From positions 62,001 to 126,000 of the forward strand of contig JBCBKP010000004.1 of NCBI GenBank assembly GCA_038521625.1: 64,000 nucleotides of DNA, written 5' to 3'. Both the position numbers and the translations under genes were made by a program. Below are positions 48,685-56,844 of this stretch, in pieces. Origin of the DNA: JBCBKP01 sp038521625. Lineage in GTDB: Bacteria > Planctomycetota > Phycisphaerae > Phycisphaerales > UBA1924. The notes under the pieces were generated by a model. It was not told the origin of the DNA. It did no database searches and was given only the letters and a program-made list of their open reading frames with translations. How positions within the stretch are numbered: position 1 is the first letter of the stretch; every line of letters starts with the position of its first letter.

Positions 48685-50115
48685 ATGCTGACGATCGACT
48701 ACACCGGCTGCCTCTCCTCGAAGGTCGGCGAGCACGGGCTCGACCCGGGACGGCTCGTGCCCGACGGACCGCTCGCGCAGCGGGCGATCCAGCTCACCGC
48801 GGCGCTCGAGTCCACACGCGGGACGGGCTGGGAGCGCTGGCGGCTGCTCGCGCAGCCGGGCCCGGGCGGGATGCGCGATGCGCACGTCGCCGACGTCGAG
48901 CGCATCGCGGACTCCCGGCGCGGCCGGTTCGAGAACCTCGTCGTGCTCGGCATCGGCGGCTCCGGGCTCGGGAACATCGCCCTGCAGTCGGCGCTGAACC
49001 CCAGCACGCACAACCTGATGGCCGCCGAGCAGCGGCGCGGCCCCAGGGTATTCGTGCTCGACAACGTCGACCCCGCCAACGTCGGCTCGGTGCTCGCGCT
49101 CTGCCCGCCGGAGAAGACGCTCTACAACGTCATCAGCAAGAGCGGCGAGACCGCCGAGACCGCGGCGCAGTTCATGATCGTCCGCGACCTGATCAAGACC
49201 GCCCTCGGGGACGCGGCCAAGGACCACGTCGTGGCCGTGACCGACCCCGAGAAGGGGACGATGCGCTCGATCTGCAACGCCGAGGGCTACGACACGCTCC
49301 CGGTGCCAGACGGCGTCGGCGGACGCTTCAGCGCGCTCAGCCCCGTGGGCCTGTTCAGCGCCGCGATGGCCGGGATCGACATCGGCGCGCTGCTGGACGG
49401 AGCGCACGTGATGGAGACCCGCTGCCGCGAGTCGACGCTCGCAAACAACCCGGCCGCGACCCTCGCGACGCTGCTCGTGCAGCTCGGGACCGGCGCTTAC
49501 GCCGACGACGGACGCGCGAAGCCCAACCACGTGATGATGCCCTACGCCAACGGCCTGTACCTGATGGCCGACTGGTTCCGCCAGCTGTGGGCCGAGAGCC
49601 TCGGCAAGCAGCACGACCGCGACGGCGGGCTGATCTTCGCCGGTTTCACGCCGATCAAGGCGCTCGGCGCAACCGACCAGCACAGCCAGGTGCAGCTCTA
49701 CCGCGAGGGCCCGAACGACAAGGTCTTCGTGCTGCTCGAGGTCGAGGACTTCGGCCGCGAGGTCGAGATCCCCGCGGGGCTCGGCGTCGACGCGCTCCGG
49801 TACCTCGAGGGACAGCCGATGTCCAGGCTGCTCAACGCCGAGAAGCGGGCCACCGAGTACGCCCTGCTCGAGAGCGAACGCCCCACCATGACGATCCGAT
49901 TCCCCAAGGTCGACGAGCACCACGTCGGGCAGTTCATGATGCTCTGGCAGGTCGCGACCGCCTACGCGGGGCTGATGCTGAACATCAACGCCTACGACCA
50001 GCCCGCCGTCGAAACCGGAAAGAAGGCCACGTTCGGCCTGATGGGGCGCGACGGCTTCGGCGAGTGGAACGATCGCGTGGGTTCGGCGCTCGGCGGGACA
50101 CGCCATGTCGTCTGA
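48685..50115 (+). CDS. pgi: Glucose-6-phosphate isomerase
   Basis: This 476-residue glycolytic enzyme interconverts glucose-6-phosphate and fructose-6-phosphate. Signatures: VVLGIGGSGLGNIALQ (sugar-phosphate binding), NVISKSGETAETAAQF, GVGGRFSALSPVGLFSAA (PGI signature 1 type), GANDQHSQVQLY-like ATDQHSQVQLYREG, and the C-terminal MLNINAYDQPAVETGKK carrying the catalytic Lys. It is the shorter bacterial form. Its last 11 bases overlap the next gene. Confidence 0.95.
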   Translation: MLTIDYTGCLSSKVGEHGLDPGRLVPDGPLAQRAIQLTAALESTRGTGWERWRLLAQPGPGGMRDAHVADVERIADSRRGRFENLVVLGIGGSGLGNIALQSALNPSTHNLMAAEQRRGPRVFVLDNVDPANVGSVLALCPPEKTLYNVISKSGETAETAAQFMIVRDLIKTALGDAAKDHVVAVTDPEKGTMRSICNAEGYDTLPVPDGVGGRFSALSPVGLFSAAMAGIDIGALLDGAHVMETRCRESTLANNPAATLATLLVQLGTGAYADDGRAKPNHVMMPYANGLYLMADWFRQLWAESLGKQHDRDGGLIFAGFTPIKALGATDQHSQVQLYREGPNDKVFVLLEVEDFGREVEIPAGLGVDALRYLEGQPMSRLLNAEKRATEYALLESERPTMTIRFPKVDEHHVGQFMMLWQVATAYAGLMLNINAYDQPAVETGKKATFGLMGRDGFGEWNDRVGSALGGTRHVV

Positions 50116-50776
50116 GCTGCCCCCGACCGAGGACCTCCGCGAGCGCCGACGCCTCGACCGGGTCGGGTTCATCTCCTGGGCCTGCATCACCCTCGCGCTC
50201 ACCCTCGTCTTCGTCGGGCTCGTCCTGACAATCGCCGGATTCCCCGAAGACACCGACGAAGCCCTCGGCGAGGCGGCGGCGCACGGCGAGTACGTCGGCG
50301 GCTACATCGGCGCGGCCGCGAACCTCGGCGGCGTGCTGCTGTTCTTCGCGGCGCTCTGGCTGCAGCGCGAGGAGCTCAAGGCGCAGCGCTCCGAGCTCGT
50401 CGCCCAGCGGCTCATCGCCGGACGCCAGGAGGAGACCCTGCGCCGACGGACCGAGATCCTCGAGAAGAACGAGATCATCGACCGGTTCTTCGATCTCGCC
50501 AACCGCCGGCTCGAGGCCATCGACCGCGTCAACGAGATGATGGACGAGGCCGAATCGGGCGTCGTCGAGGTCACCAAGGCCGACCAGTCGGCTAGGCGGC
50601 TCCAGTACTTCCGGCGCTACGAGATCGCCTCGGCGCTCGACAAGCTCGCCAGCGAGCTGCTCGACCGCGACGCGATCGCCGAGGAAGAGAAGCAGTGGTT
50701 CCGCATCGCCGGCGGGCTGCACAACACGCCGCTCCCCGCGGGTCCCCACGAGGTCACCTTCAAGAACACCGAGTAG
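50105..50776 (+). CDS. Membrane protein with coiled coil, unknown
   Basis: This is a 223-residue protein. Two transmembrane helices (FISWACITLALTLVFVGLVL and NLGGVLLFFAALWLQ) are followed by a coiled coil (REELKAQRSELVAQRLIAGR) and a helical C-terminus. This layout of two helices plus coiled coil recalls phage- or defence-associated 'putative phage abortive infection' membrane proteins, but no further support exists. ATG at 50105 overlaps the pgi stop by 11 bases, which suggests coupled expression. Confidence 0.72.
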   Translation: MSSELPPTEDLRERRRLDRVGFISWACITLALTLVFVGLVLTIAGFPEDTDEALGEAAAHGEYVGGYIGAAANLGGVLLFFAALWLQREELKAQRSELVAQRLIAGRQEETLRRRTEILEKNEIIDRFFDLANRRLEAIDRVNEMMDEAESGVVEVTKADQSARRLQYFRRYEIASALDKLASELLDRDAIAEEEKQWFRIAGGLHNTPLPAGPHEVTFKNTE

Positions 50777-50796
50777 GCCCGACCGAGAGTACCCGG

Positions 50797-51378
50797 TCAG
50801 ACCTCCGGCTCGCCCAGCAGACGATCGAGCCCGGTCGGCCCCTCACCAAGCGACTCGGCGATGCGCTCGGCCCGCTCCGGAGACACGCCGCGCTCGGCGA
50901 TCAGGTACGCCTTCCACATCGTGCGGGCCCGCCCGCCGCTCGCGCAGTGCAGCAGCACGCTGCCCTCGTAGCCGCGCACCGCCTCTCGGAACGCGTCCAG
51001 GTCCTCGGGCGCATAGCCGTCCGCGCCGCCGAGCGGGATGTGCACGTACCGCATGCCCAGACGCTCGGCGAGGGCCGTCTCGTCGTACTCGCCCGCCGCG
51101 TGCCGCTCCGTCGCGGCCGAGTCGCGGAGATTCACGATGAGCCCGACCCCCTCGGCCCTCAGAGCGCGCAGGTCGTCTTCGGTCGGCTGTGGCCCGACCG
51201 TGACCCGCCCGGCCGTGTAGAAGCCCTCGAGATCCGTGCGCTCGCCGCCCTCTCCCAGCGGTGCGCTCGCGAGTTCTCTCGGATAGACGTCCAGCGGCGC
51301 GAGCGCCGACGGCTCCACCCTCGGCGTCGAGGCACAGCCGACCAGCATCGACGCACCGCCAACCAATATCAGCCGCAT
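50797..51378 (-). CDS. Tyrosine-phosphatase-like lipoprotein
   Basis: This is a 193-residue predicted lipoprotein: a signal peptide ends in MLVGC (lipobox). The body resembles the beta-lactamase-hydrolase-like/dual-specificity phosphatase fold: FYTAGRVTVGPQPTEDDLRA, VGLIVNLRDSA, YVHIPLGG, and the catalytic-type loop LLHCASGGRARTMW. Here Cys and Arg are separated by four residues (CX4R), the short form seen in that subfamily, in place of the classic CX5R. A GGAGGAG site precedes the ATG. The substrate is unknown; an envelope location would be unusual for a phosphatase. Confidence 0.8.
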   Translation of the reverse strand: MRLILVGGASMLVGCASTPRVEPSALAPLDVYPRELASAPLGEGGERTDLEGFYTAGRVTVGPQPTEDDLRALRAEGVGLIVNLRDSAATERHAAGEYDETALAERLGMRYVHIPLGGADGYAPEDLDAFREAVRGYEGSVLLHCASGGRARTMWKAYLIAERGVSPERAERIAESLGEGPTGLDRLLGEPEV

Positions 51379-51404
51379 CCCGTACTCCTCCCAGCCGTGA
51401 CCGA

Positions 51405-52130
51405 TCAGGACCGGCCGTACACCGGCACGACCGCCCCGGACGTCAGCGTGTTCGTGGGGCTACCGAGAAACGCGATCGCGGATGCGATCTGATCCGGCTT
51501 CGGCCACGCGTCGTGGTCGGCGTCGGGCATCGCCGCCCGATTCGCCGGCGTGTCGAAGATCGACGGCGCCACCGCGTTGATCAGGATCCCGTCGCCCTTG
51601 ACCTCCTCGGCCAGCGCCCCGGTCATCGCCCCCACCGCCGCCTTGCTCATGGTGTAGGCCGTCATCTTCGCGCCCTGCTCCGGACGCAGCGCGGGACCGG
51701 CGGCGATGTTCACGATCCGCCCGCCGCCCGACGCCCGCATCACCCGGATCGCCTCGCGGCACGACAGGTAGCAGGTCTTGACGTTGGTCGCGTACATCGA
51801 ATCCAGCACGTCCGCCCCGGCCTCCTCGACCGGTGCGAACGCGAACCCGCCCGCGACGTGGACCGACGCCCAGAGCCCGCCGTGCTCGCGGCAGACCCCC
51901 CCGTAGAACCCCGAGGCGGACGCCTCGTCCGAGAGATCCACGCCCTCGACCGCCGTGACGCGCTCGCGCTCACCGTCGGTCAGCCGGCCCAGCTCCTTCG
52001 GCTCAAAAACAGGTATCGAGACCGTGGCGCCGCGGCCGATGAGCTCCCGGACGACCGCGAGCCCGAGCGCGCCCGTGCCACCCGTGACGATCGCGTGCCG
52101 GCCCTGGTAGTCGTCTCGTTGCTCGCTCAC
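51405..52130 (-). CDS. Short-chain dehydrogenase/reductase
   Basis: This is a 241-residue classical SDR. The cofactor loop is VTGGTGALGLAVV (TGxxxGxG), the acidic VDLSDEAS follows, VHVAGGFAFAP replaces the usual NNAG, and the catalytic pair is YTMSK with Ser/Ala-rich NIAAGPALRPEQG upstream; the catalytic Ser position appears replaced by Ala or Gly. It ends with LGSPTNTLTSGAVVPVYG. The GTG start at 52130 has GGAGACACGC upstream; the longer frame above it is not used. Substrate unknown. Confidence 0.88.
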   Translation of the reverse strand: MSEQRDDYQGRHAIVTGGTGALGLAVVRELIGRGATVSIPVFEPKELGRLTDGERERVTAVEGVDLSDEASASGFYGGVCREHGGLWASVHVAGGFAFAPVEEAGADVLDSMYATNVKTCYLSCREAIRVMRASGGGRIVNIAAGPALRPEQGAKMTAYTMSKAAVGAMTGALAEEVKGDGILINAVAPSIFDTPANRAAMPDADHDAWPKPDQIASAIAFLGSPTNTLTSGAVVPVYGRS

Positions 52131-52204
52131 GCGTGTCTCCTGCGGCTTCGTGCGGGGAGCCCGCAGCATAAGGTCTTGTCTCGAACACCCGCGGAGACCG
52201 CCCC

Positions 52205-52423
52205 ATGCCCCTGTACGAGTACGAGTGCGAACAGGACGGGACCGTGCTCGAGCTGCGACGCCCGATGGCCGACGCCGACAAGCCGGTCGAGGACCCCGAG
52301 AACAAAGGGCGGACGTTCGCGCGACGGCCCTCGACCTTCTCGGCGCAGGCCGCCCGGGCGTCCCTCCCCCAGGCCCACTGCCCGTGCGGCAAGCCGGGCG
52401 GCGGCTGCGGCATGACCGGCTGA
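52205..52423 (+). CDS. FmdB-like small zinc-ribbon protein
   Basis: This is a 72-residue protein. MPLYEYECEQDG at the start matches the FmdB-type zinc ribbon (usually MPxYEYxCxxCG), but the second cysteine of the first pair is replaced by Asp. Cysteines near the C-terminus (HCPCGKPGGGC) may complete the site. GGAGACC lies eight bases before the ATG, and TAAGGT at 52169-52174 is a plausible -10. Role unknown. Confidence 0.75.
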   Translation: MPLYEYECEQDGTVLELRRPMADADKPVEDPENKGRTFARRPSTFSAQAARASLPQAHCPCGKPGGGCGMTG

Positions 52424-52821
52424 TCGAACGCCCCGCCACCGTGGCACCTCGCAGCGTGTGCGCTCGATGCCGTCGGTGCGCGATCGGGGCGCAAGGGACG
52501 GCACGCGCAAGGACTCGGCGCAGGAACGAACGCGGGACGTGCGGGATCGGCTTTGGCACGCCGCTTGTGTACTCACCACCTGACAACGAGGCCGCCGTTC
52601 CGAAGCGGCCCGGCTTGGGCGGAGCCCGGCCGGGATCGACCGATCGGGCGGCCGGCGCTGGCACGGATGCCAGCCCGCTCGATTGCGCCGAAGCCGCGGG
52701 CACGGAATGCCGCGGCTCGGCGAACGAAGGCCGGCCCGCGCGGACGGGGAAAGAGGCCCGCCGCGCGGTGCGACGACACCCGTGCCCCGTTCTCGGGGCC
52801 CGCATCTCGGGGGACGCCGCG
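52424..52821 (+). other. Upstream region of flagellar cluster
   Basis: These 398 bases precede flgF. No gene is supported. The main content is the sigma-54-type promoter at 52554-52568, leaving a leader of about 240 bases rich in GC. The open frame through the leader continues into flgF but lacks coding character. Confidence 0.5.
52554..52568 (+). promoter_or_regulatory. Sigma-54-type promoter of flgF
   Basis: TGGCAC-GCCGC-TTGT matches the -24/-12 consensus TGGCAC-N5-TTGC at all but the final base, with correct GG-to-G spacing. It lies about 255 bases before flgF. Confidence 0.6.
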
Positions 52822-53601
52822 GTGTACTACGGGATCCAGCTCGCCGTGTCGGGGATCTTGACCTCGATGTATCGGACCGACGTGCTGGCCAACAACCTGG
52901 CCAATGCCAACACGGTCGGCTTCAAGCCGCAGAAGGTGATGCCCAAGCAGCGGGACGCCGCGGCGATCGAGGACGCCCTGCCGCACCTGCCCTCCAACAC
53001 GCTGCTCGAGCGTCTCGGAGGGGGCGTGCACAACGCACGCAACAGGCTCGATTTCACACAGGGCGCTCTCCAAGAGACAGGCAACCCGCTCGACATCGCC
53101 ATCGACGGCGACGGGTTCCTGATGATCCGCGACATCTCCGACGGCTCGAGCGACGCGATCCGGCTGACCAGGGACGGCCGGCTCGAGCGCGACGGCAACG
53201 GACGGCTCGTGCACGTCGGGACCGGGCTGCCCGTGCTGAACACCAACGGCGAGATCATCCGTCTGAGGGAGGACTCGACCGTGCGGATCGACGGCGACGG
53301 CACGATCCGCCAGGGCGACGCGATCGCCGGGCGCCTCGAGTTCATCGATGTTCGCGACAAGACCCAGCTGACGCCCTCGGGCGCCGGCCTCTTCCAGCCG
53401 ACCGCCGCGGCGCTCGAGGACCTCCGACCCGCAACCGGCAAGGTCCGCCAGGGCTTCGTCGAGGCGGCGGCCGTGAACCCGATCAGCGCGATGCTCGCGC
53501 TCCAGGGCGCCGCACGCTCGACGAGCGGGAACGTGACGCTCGTCCAGTACCAGGACCGCATGATCGACTCGGCCATCAACCGCTTCGGCCGGTCGAGCTG
53601 A
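52822..53601 (+). CDS. flgF: Flagellar distal rod protein FlgF
   Basis: This is a 259-residue rod protein. The start VYYGIQLAVSGILTSMYR and the N-terminal motif LANNLANANTVGFK are typical, with the central IAIDGDGFLMIRD and the C-terminal heptad helix with QGFVEAAAVNPISAMLALQG. It is assigned FlgF, not FlgG, from position and the short N-terminus. The GTG at 52822 has GGGGGAC seven bases upstream. flgG follows after a gap that holds its own promoter-like site. Confidence 0.88.
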   Translation: MYYGIQLAVSGILTSMYRTDVLANNLANANTVGFKPQKVMPKQRDAAAIEDALPHLPSNTLLERLGGGVHNARNRLDFTQGALQETGNPLDIAIDGDGFLMIRDISDGSSDAIRLTRDGRLERDGNGRLVHVGTGLPVLNTNGEIIRLREDSTVRIDGDGTIRQGDAIAGRLEFIDVRDKTQLTPSGAGLFQPTAAALEDLRPATGKVRQGFVEAAAVNPISAMLALQGAARSTSGNVTLVQYQDRMIDSAINRFGRSS

Positions 53602-53626
53602 CGCCGCGCCGGAGGCGCGAGGAGAG

Positions 53627-53641
53627 TGGCCCGCCGCTTGC
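53627..53641 (+). promoter_or_regulatory. Sigma-54-type promoter of flgG
   Basis: TGGCCC-GCCGC-TTGC matches the sigma-54 consensus at all but one base of the -24 element, with GG and GC ten bases apart. It lies 43 bases before the flgG ATG and shares most bases with the flgF site. Confidence 0.62.
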
Positions 53642-53683
53642 GTCGGGGGGCTCGGACGAATCCAAGGACGGAGCTGATCCCCG

Positions 53684-54490
53684 ATGGCAAACATCGCACT
53701 GCAGTCGGCCGCGTCGGGCCTGAGCGCCCTGAGCACCCGGCTGGACGTGATCGCCAACAACCTCGCCAACGCCAACACCACCGGCTTCAAGGCGAGCCGC
53801 GCGAACTTCGAGGACCTGCTCTACATCGAGCGCAAGCAGCCGGGCGTCGAGAACGCCAACGGCGACCAGCGCCCGACCGGCCTGTTCATCGGCCTCGGCG
53901 TCGAGGTCTCCGGCACCCAGCTCGACTTCCGACAGGGCTCGCCGATCACGACGAACCAGCCGCTCGACCTGCTCATCGACGGGCCCGGCTTCTTCCAGGT
54001 CGCGGTCGAGGACGAGCTGGGCGGCGGCACCGCCTACACCCGCGCCGGCAACTTCACCCTGAACGCCGACGGCGAGATCGTGCTCGCCAACGACCAGGGC
54101 CGACGCCTCGAGCCGGTCATCCAGCTCGACGACAACATCATCCAGACCACCATCGACCCGAACGGGCGCATCTTCGTGCTCCGCCCGGGCGCCACCGACC
54201 TCGAGGAGGTCGGCCAGCTCGAGCTCGCCACGTTCGTGAACCCGACCGGCCTGCGCCAGATCGGCGAGAGCCTCTACATCGAGTCGGCCGCCTCCGGCCC
54301 GCCGATCGTCGGCGAGCCGGGTACCGAGAGCCGGGGCAGCCTGCGACAGGGCATGCTCGAGTCTTCGAACGTCGACCCGACCACCGAGCTGATCAACCTG
54401 ATCCGCACCCAGCGGGCCTTCGAGCTCAACAGCCAGGTCATCAGAGCGGCCGACGAATCGCTGCAGCAGATCGGCCAGCTGAGGCGGTAA
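53684..54490 (+). CDS. flgG: Flagellar distal rod protein FlgG
   Basis: This is a 268-residue protein of the distal rod. It begins ALQSAASGLSALSTRLDVIA, then NNLANANTTGFKASRANFEDL, has PLDLLIDGPGFFQV and the C-terminal GMLESSNVDPTTELINLIRT with QRAFELNSQVI. Length is close to the usual 260. A GGAG site lies before the ATG. flgA starts three bases after the stop. Confidence 0.95.
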   Translation: MANIALQSAASGLSALSTRLDVIANNLANANTTGFKASRANFEDLLYIERKQPGVENANGDQRPTGLFIGLGVEVSGTQLDFRQGSPITTNQPLDLLIDGPGFFQVAVEDELGGGTAYTRAGNFTLNADGEIVLANDQGRRLEPVIQLDDNIIQTTIDPNGRIFVLRPGATDLEEVGQLELATFVNPTGLRQIGESLYIESAASGPPIVGEPGTESRGSLRQGMLESSNVDPTTELINLIRTQRAFELNSQVIRAADESLQQIGQLRR

Positions 54491-54493
54491 CCC

Positions 54494-55486
54494 ATGATCG
54501 CTCGACTGATCGGAGCCTGCACGCTGCTCGCCGCCCTGGCAGGGATCGCCGGGGCGGACGAGCTCGTGCTGCGCCGGACCGTCCGGGTCGCGCCGGGCGA
54601 GCCCGTCACGCTCGCCGACGCCGCGACGCTGACCGGCGACGCCGCGGAGGCCCTCGGGCCGGTGGTGCTCATCGACTCGGCGTCCGACCGGATGACGCTC
54701 TCGAGGCGACAGATCCGAGAGATCGTCGAGGCCGCGGGCGAGGGCGTGAACTGGGGGAGGCTCTCGCTGCGCGGCGGCCCGACCACGGTGATCGCGTTCG
54801 AGCGCCGGCCGCGCCCGGCGATCGCCCCCGCGCCGGAGGTGCGCCCCGAGGGCCCGACCGTGCGCTCGCAGATCGACGCCGTGCTGGTCCGGTTCCTCGA
54901 GTCCGCGGCCGAGGACGTCCGCATCGAGCACGCCGAGTCCGATCAGCGGATGCTCGATCTCGCGATCGAGGGGCGCGTGGTCGACGTGCGCCCCGTCGGC
55001 CTCGGCGAGCGGGTCTCGGTCGAGGTCACCGTCTACGAGGCGGACCGCATCGTGTCGCGCGGGACGGTCAAACCCCGCGTCTCGGTGCGACGCGCGGTCC
55101 TCGACGCCGCTCGGAACATCGATCGGGGCGAGGTGATCCGCGAGGACATGATCCGCCCCGGCGAGCGGTGGCTCAGCCCCGACCGGCGCCCGGTGGGTCT
55201 CGCCTCGGCGATCGGCTCGGTCGCGCGCAGCGATATCGAGGCCGGCGAGCTGATGGAGAGCCGGCGTTTGCAGCCCGAGATGGTCGTTCGGCGCGGCGAG
55301 CTGATCTCGGTCCACTTCGTGACCAACGGCCTCGTCGTGCGGGGCACCGGGCGCGCCGGCGCCGAAGGCGCAATCGGCGACCGCATCGAGATCGAGATGA
55401 CACGCCCGGGCGCGCGCCGCGGGCCCAAGGTGGCCGGGCGGGTCGAGGGACGCGCGCTCGTGGTGATCAGGGGGGGAGACTCGTGA
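54494..55486 (+). CDS. flgA: Flagellar P-ring chaperone FlgA
   Basis: This is a 330-residue periplasmic chaperone for FlgI. A signal peptide (LIGACTLLAALAGIAGA) is followed by an N-terminal domain, then the SAF domain with AARNIDRGEVIREDMIRPG and ASAIGSVARSDIEAGELM, and the C-terminal strands with VVRRGELISVHFVTNGLVV. It is longer than E. coli FlgA (219) because of the N-terminal region. It shares one base with flgH. Confidence 0.88.
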   Translation: MIARLIGACTLLAALAGIAGADELVLRRTVRVAPGEPVTLADAATLTGDAAEALGPVVLIDSASDRMTLSRRQIREIVEAAGEGVNWGRLSLRGGPTTVIAFERRPRPAIAPAPEVRPEGPTVRSQIDAVLVRFLESAAEDVRIEHAESDQRMLDLAIEGRVVDVRPVGLGERVSVEVTVYEADRIVSRGTVKPRVSVRRAVLDAARNIDRGEVIREDMIRPGERWLSPDRRPVGLASAIGSVARSDIEAGELMESRRLQPEMVVRRGELISVHFVTNGLVVRGTGRAGAEGAIGDRIEIEMTRPGARRGPKVAGRVEGRALVVIRGGDS

Positions 55487-56154
55487 TGCATCGGACGGCA
55501 GCGGCGCTTCTCGCATCGATCGTCTCGGGCGCTGGCGCACAGAGCCTGTTCCTCACCGCGCCCGCGCTCGCGATCTCGCCCGAAGAGCAGGTCGCGCCGA
55601 TCGCCCAGGTCAGCTTCTTCTTCGTCACCCCGCCGCAGCCGCGGCTCTTCGGCGTGCACGACATCGTCTACATCATCGTCAACGAGAACAGCAGCGCCAC
55701 CAGCAGCGCCTCGCTCGAGACCTCCAAGGAGACCGAGATCACCAGCCAGCTCAACTCGCTGCTCGACCTCATGGAGCTGCTCCAGTTCCGCCTCGAGGCC
55801 GGCGACACCAACAACCTCGACCTGATCGATTTCGAGGGCGAGAGCGAGTTCACCGGCGAGGGCGACTACGACCGCAGCGACCGCCTCAACCTCCGCCTCG
55901 CGGCCGAGGTCGTCGACGTCAAGCCCAACGGCAACCTCGTCCTCGAGGCACGCAAGTCGATCGACACCGACGGCGAGACCCGCGACTTCGTCCTCACCGG
56001 CATCGCACGCGGCGCCGACGTGACCGAGCAGAACACCATCCTCTCGACCGAGCTGGCGAACCTCGCCGTCCGCGTCGAGCACGAGGGCGAGCTGCGAGAC
56101 TCGGCAAAGAAGGGCGTCATCACCCGCGTCCTCGACGCCCTCTTCAACTTCTGA
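55486..56154 (+). CDS. flgH: Flagellar L-ring protein FlgH, without lipobox
   Basis: This is a 222-residue protein matching FlgH: LFGVHDIVYIIVNENSSATS, then FEGESEFTGEGDYDRSDRL, the core AAEVVDVKPNGNLVLEARKS and TGIARGADVTEQNTILS. In well-studied bacteria FlgH is a lipoprotein, but here no cysteine occurs anywhere in the protein, and the N-terminus looks like a plain signal peptide (AAALLASIVSGAGAQS). ATG at 55486 overlaps flgA's stop by one base (TGATG). Confidence 0.92.
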   Translation: MHRTAAALLASIVSGAGAQSLFLTAPALAISPEEQVAPIAQVSFFFVTPPQPRLFGVHDIVYIIVNENSSATSSASLETSKETEITSQLNSLLDLMELLQFRLEAGDTNNLDLIDFEGESEFTGEGDYDRSDRLNLRLAAEVVDVKPNGNLVLEARKSIDTDGETRDFVLTGIARGADVTEQNTILSTELANLAVRVEHEGELRDSAKKGVITRVLDALFNF

Positions 56155-56157
56155 CCG

Positions 56158-56205
56158 GCGGATTCACCGCCCGCCGATCCGCCTACAAATCTCGGCGGAA
56201 TCCGC
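56158..56205 (+). promoter_or_regulatory. Bulged stem-loop downstream of flgH
   Basis: Outer arms (56158-56165 with 56198-56205) pair over 8 bp and inner arms (56171-56177 with 56192-56198) over 6-7 bp, separated by a 5-base bulge. There is no T-tract. It may limit read-through or protect the flgH mRNA end. Confidence 0.4.
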
Positions 56206-56328
56206 AATCGCCGACCCGACCGAATCGCCCCGAGCCGAGCGGCCGAAACCATGGCGTCGCGGCGTCCACGCCCAGGGCAGTGAGCCCCGGCGATCCCAAC
56301 ACCGTCCGCGAAGCAAGGGAGATCCGTC

Positions 56329-56802
56329 ATGGTCCGCACCGCATTCAGGTCGAGCGCGATCGCTGCGCTCGGATTCGCATCGCTCTTCGTCGGCTGCCAG
56401 AGCCTCGGCGACCAGCAGCTCGTCGATGCCTCGACGCGCGCCCCGGTCGCCAAGCCCCTCGCGCCGCCAGAGTTCAAGTCGGGCCTGCGGATCCCGAGCG
56501 ACGAGACGTTCCACCTCGGCGGCGGCCAGCGCGGGGCCTTCAGCGCCGAGATCCTCAACCTCGGGTCGACCGACGTCCGCCTCTCCGCCCGCGCCGAGGA
56601 CGGCTCAGTCAGCGAGGTCACCCTCATCGAGCCCGGCGACTACATCCTCGCCCGCCTCAACCCGGGGGATCAGGCGCTGCTGCGCAACATGTCACGGGGC
56701 CGTCAGGCACGTCTCGACGTCTGGGTGCGCGGCGACAGCAACCTCGGCATGTTTTACACCGACAACGAGCTGCCCAATCCGGGCGGGTACGACAACGACT
56801 GA
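56329..56802 (+). CDS. Lipoprotein in flagellar operon, unknown
   Basis: This is a 157-residue predicted lipoprotein with the lipobox LFVGC. After a linker, residues 45-140 form a beta-rich domain (RIPSDETFHLGGGQRGAFSA, LGSTDVRLSARAEDG, YILARLNPGDQALLRN). No match to a known flagellar component. AAGGGAG precedes the ATG. Its position between flgH and flgI suggests an L/P-ring or outer-membrane function, possibly lending the lipid anchor that FlgH lacks. That is inference. Confidence 0.72.
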   Translation: MVRTAFRSSAIAALGFASLFVGCQSLGDQQLVDASTRAPVAKPLAPPEFKSGLRIPSDETFHLGGGQRGAFSAEILNLGSTDVRLSARAEDGSVSEVTLIEPGDYILARLNPGDQALLRNMSRGRQARLDVWVRGDSNLGMFYTDNELPNPGGYDND

Positions 56803-56816
56803 GCCCGCCGGGATCG

Positions 56817-56831
56817 TGGCACACCGTTCGC
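56817..56831 (+). promoter_or_regulatory. Weak sigma-54-type site before flgI
   Basis: TGGCAC-ACCGT-TCGC fits the consensus with one change in the -12. It ends 13 bases before the flgI ATG, which would imply an almost leaderless mRNA, so it may be fortuitous. Confidence 0.35.
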
Positions 56832-56844
56832 GACGTTCCCCGAC

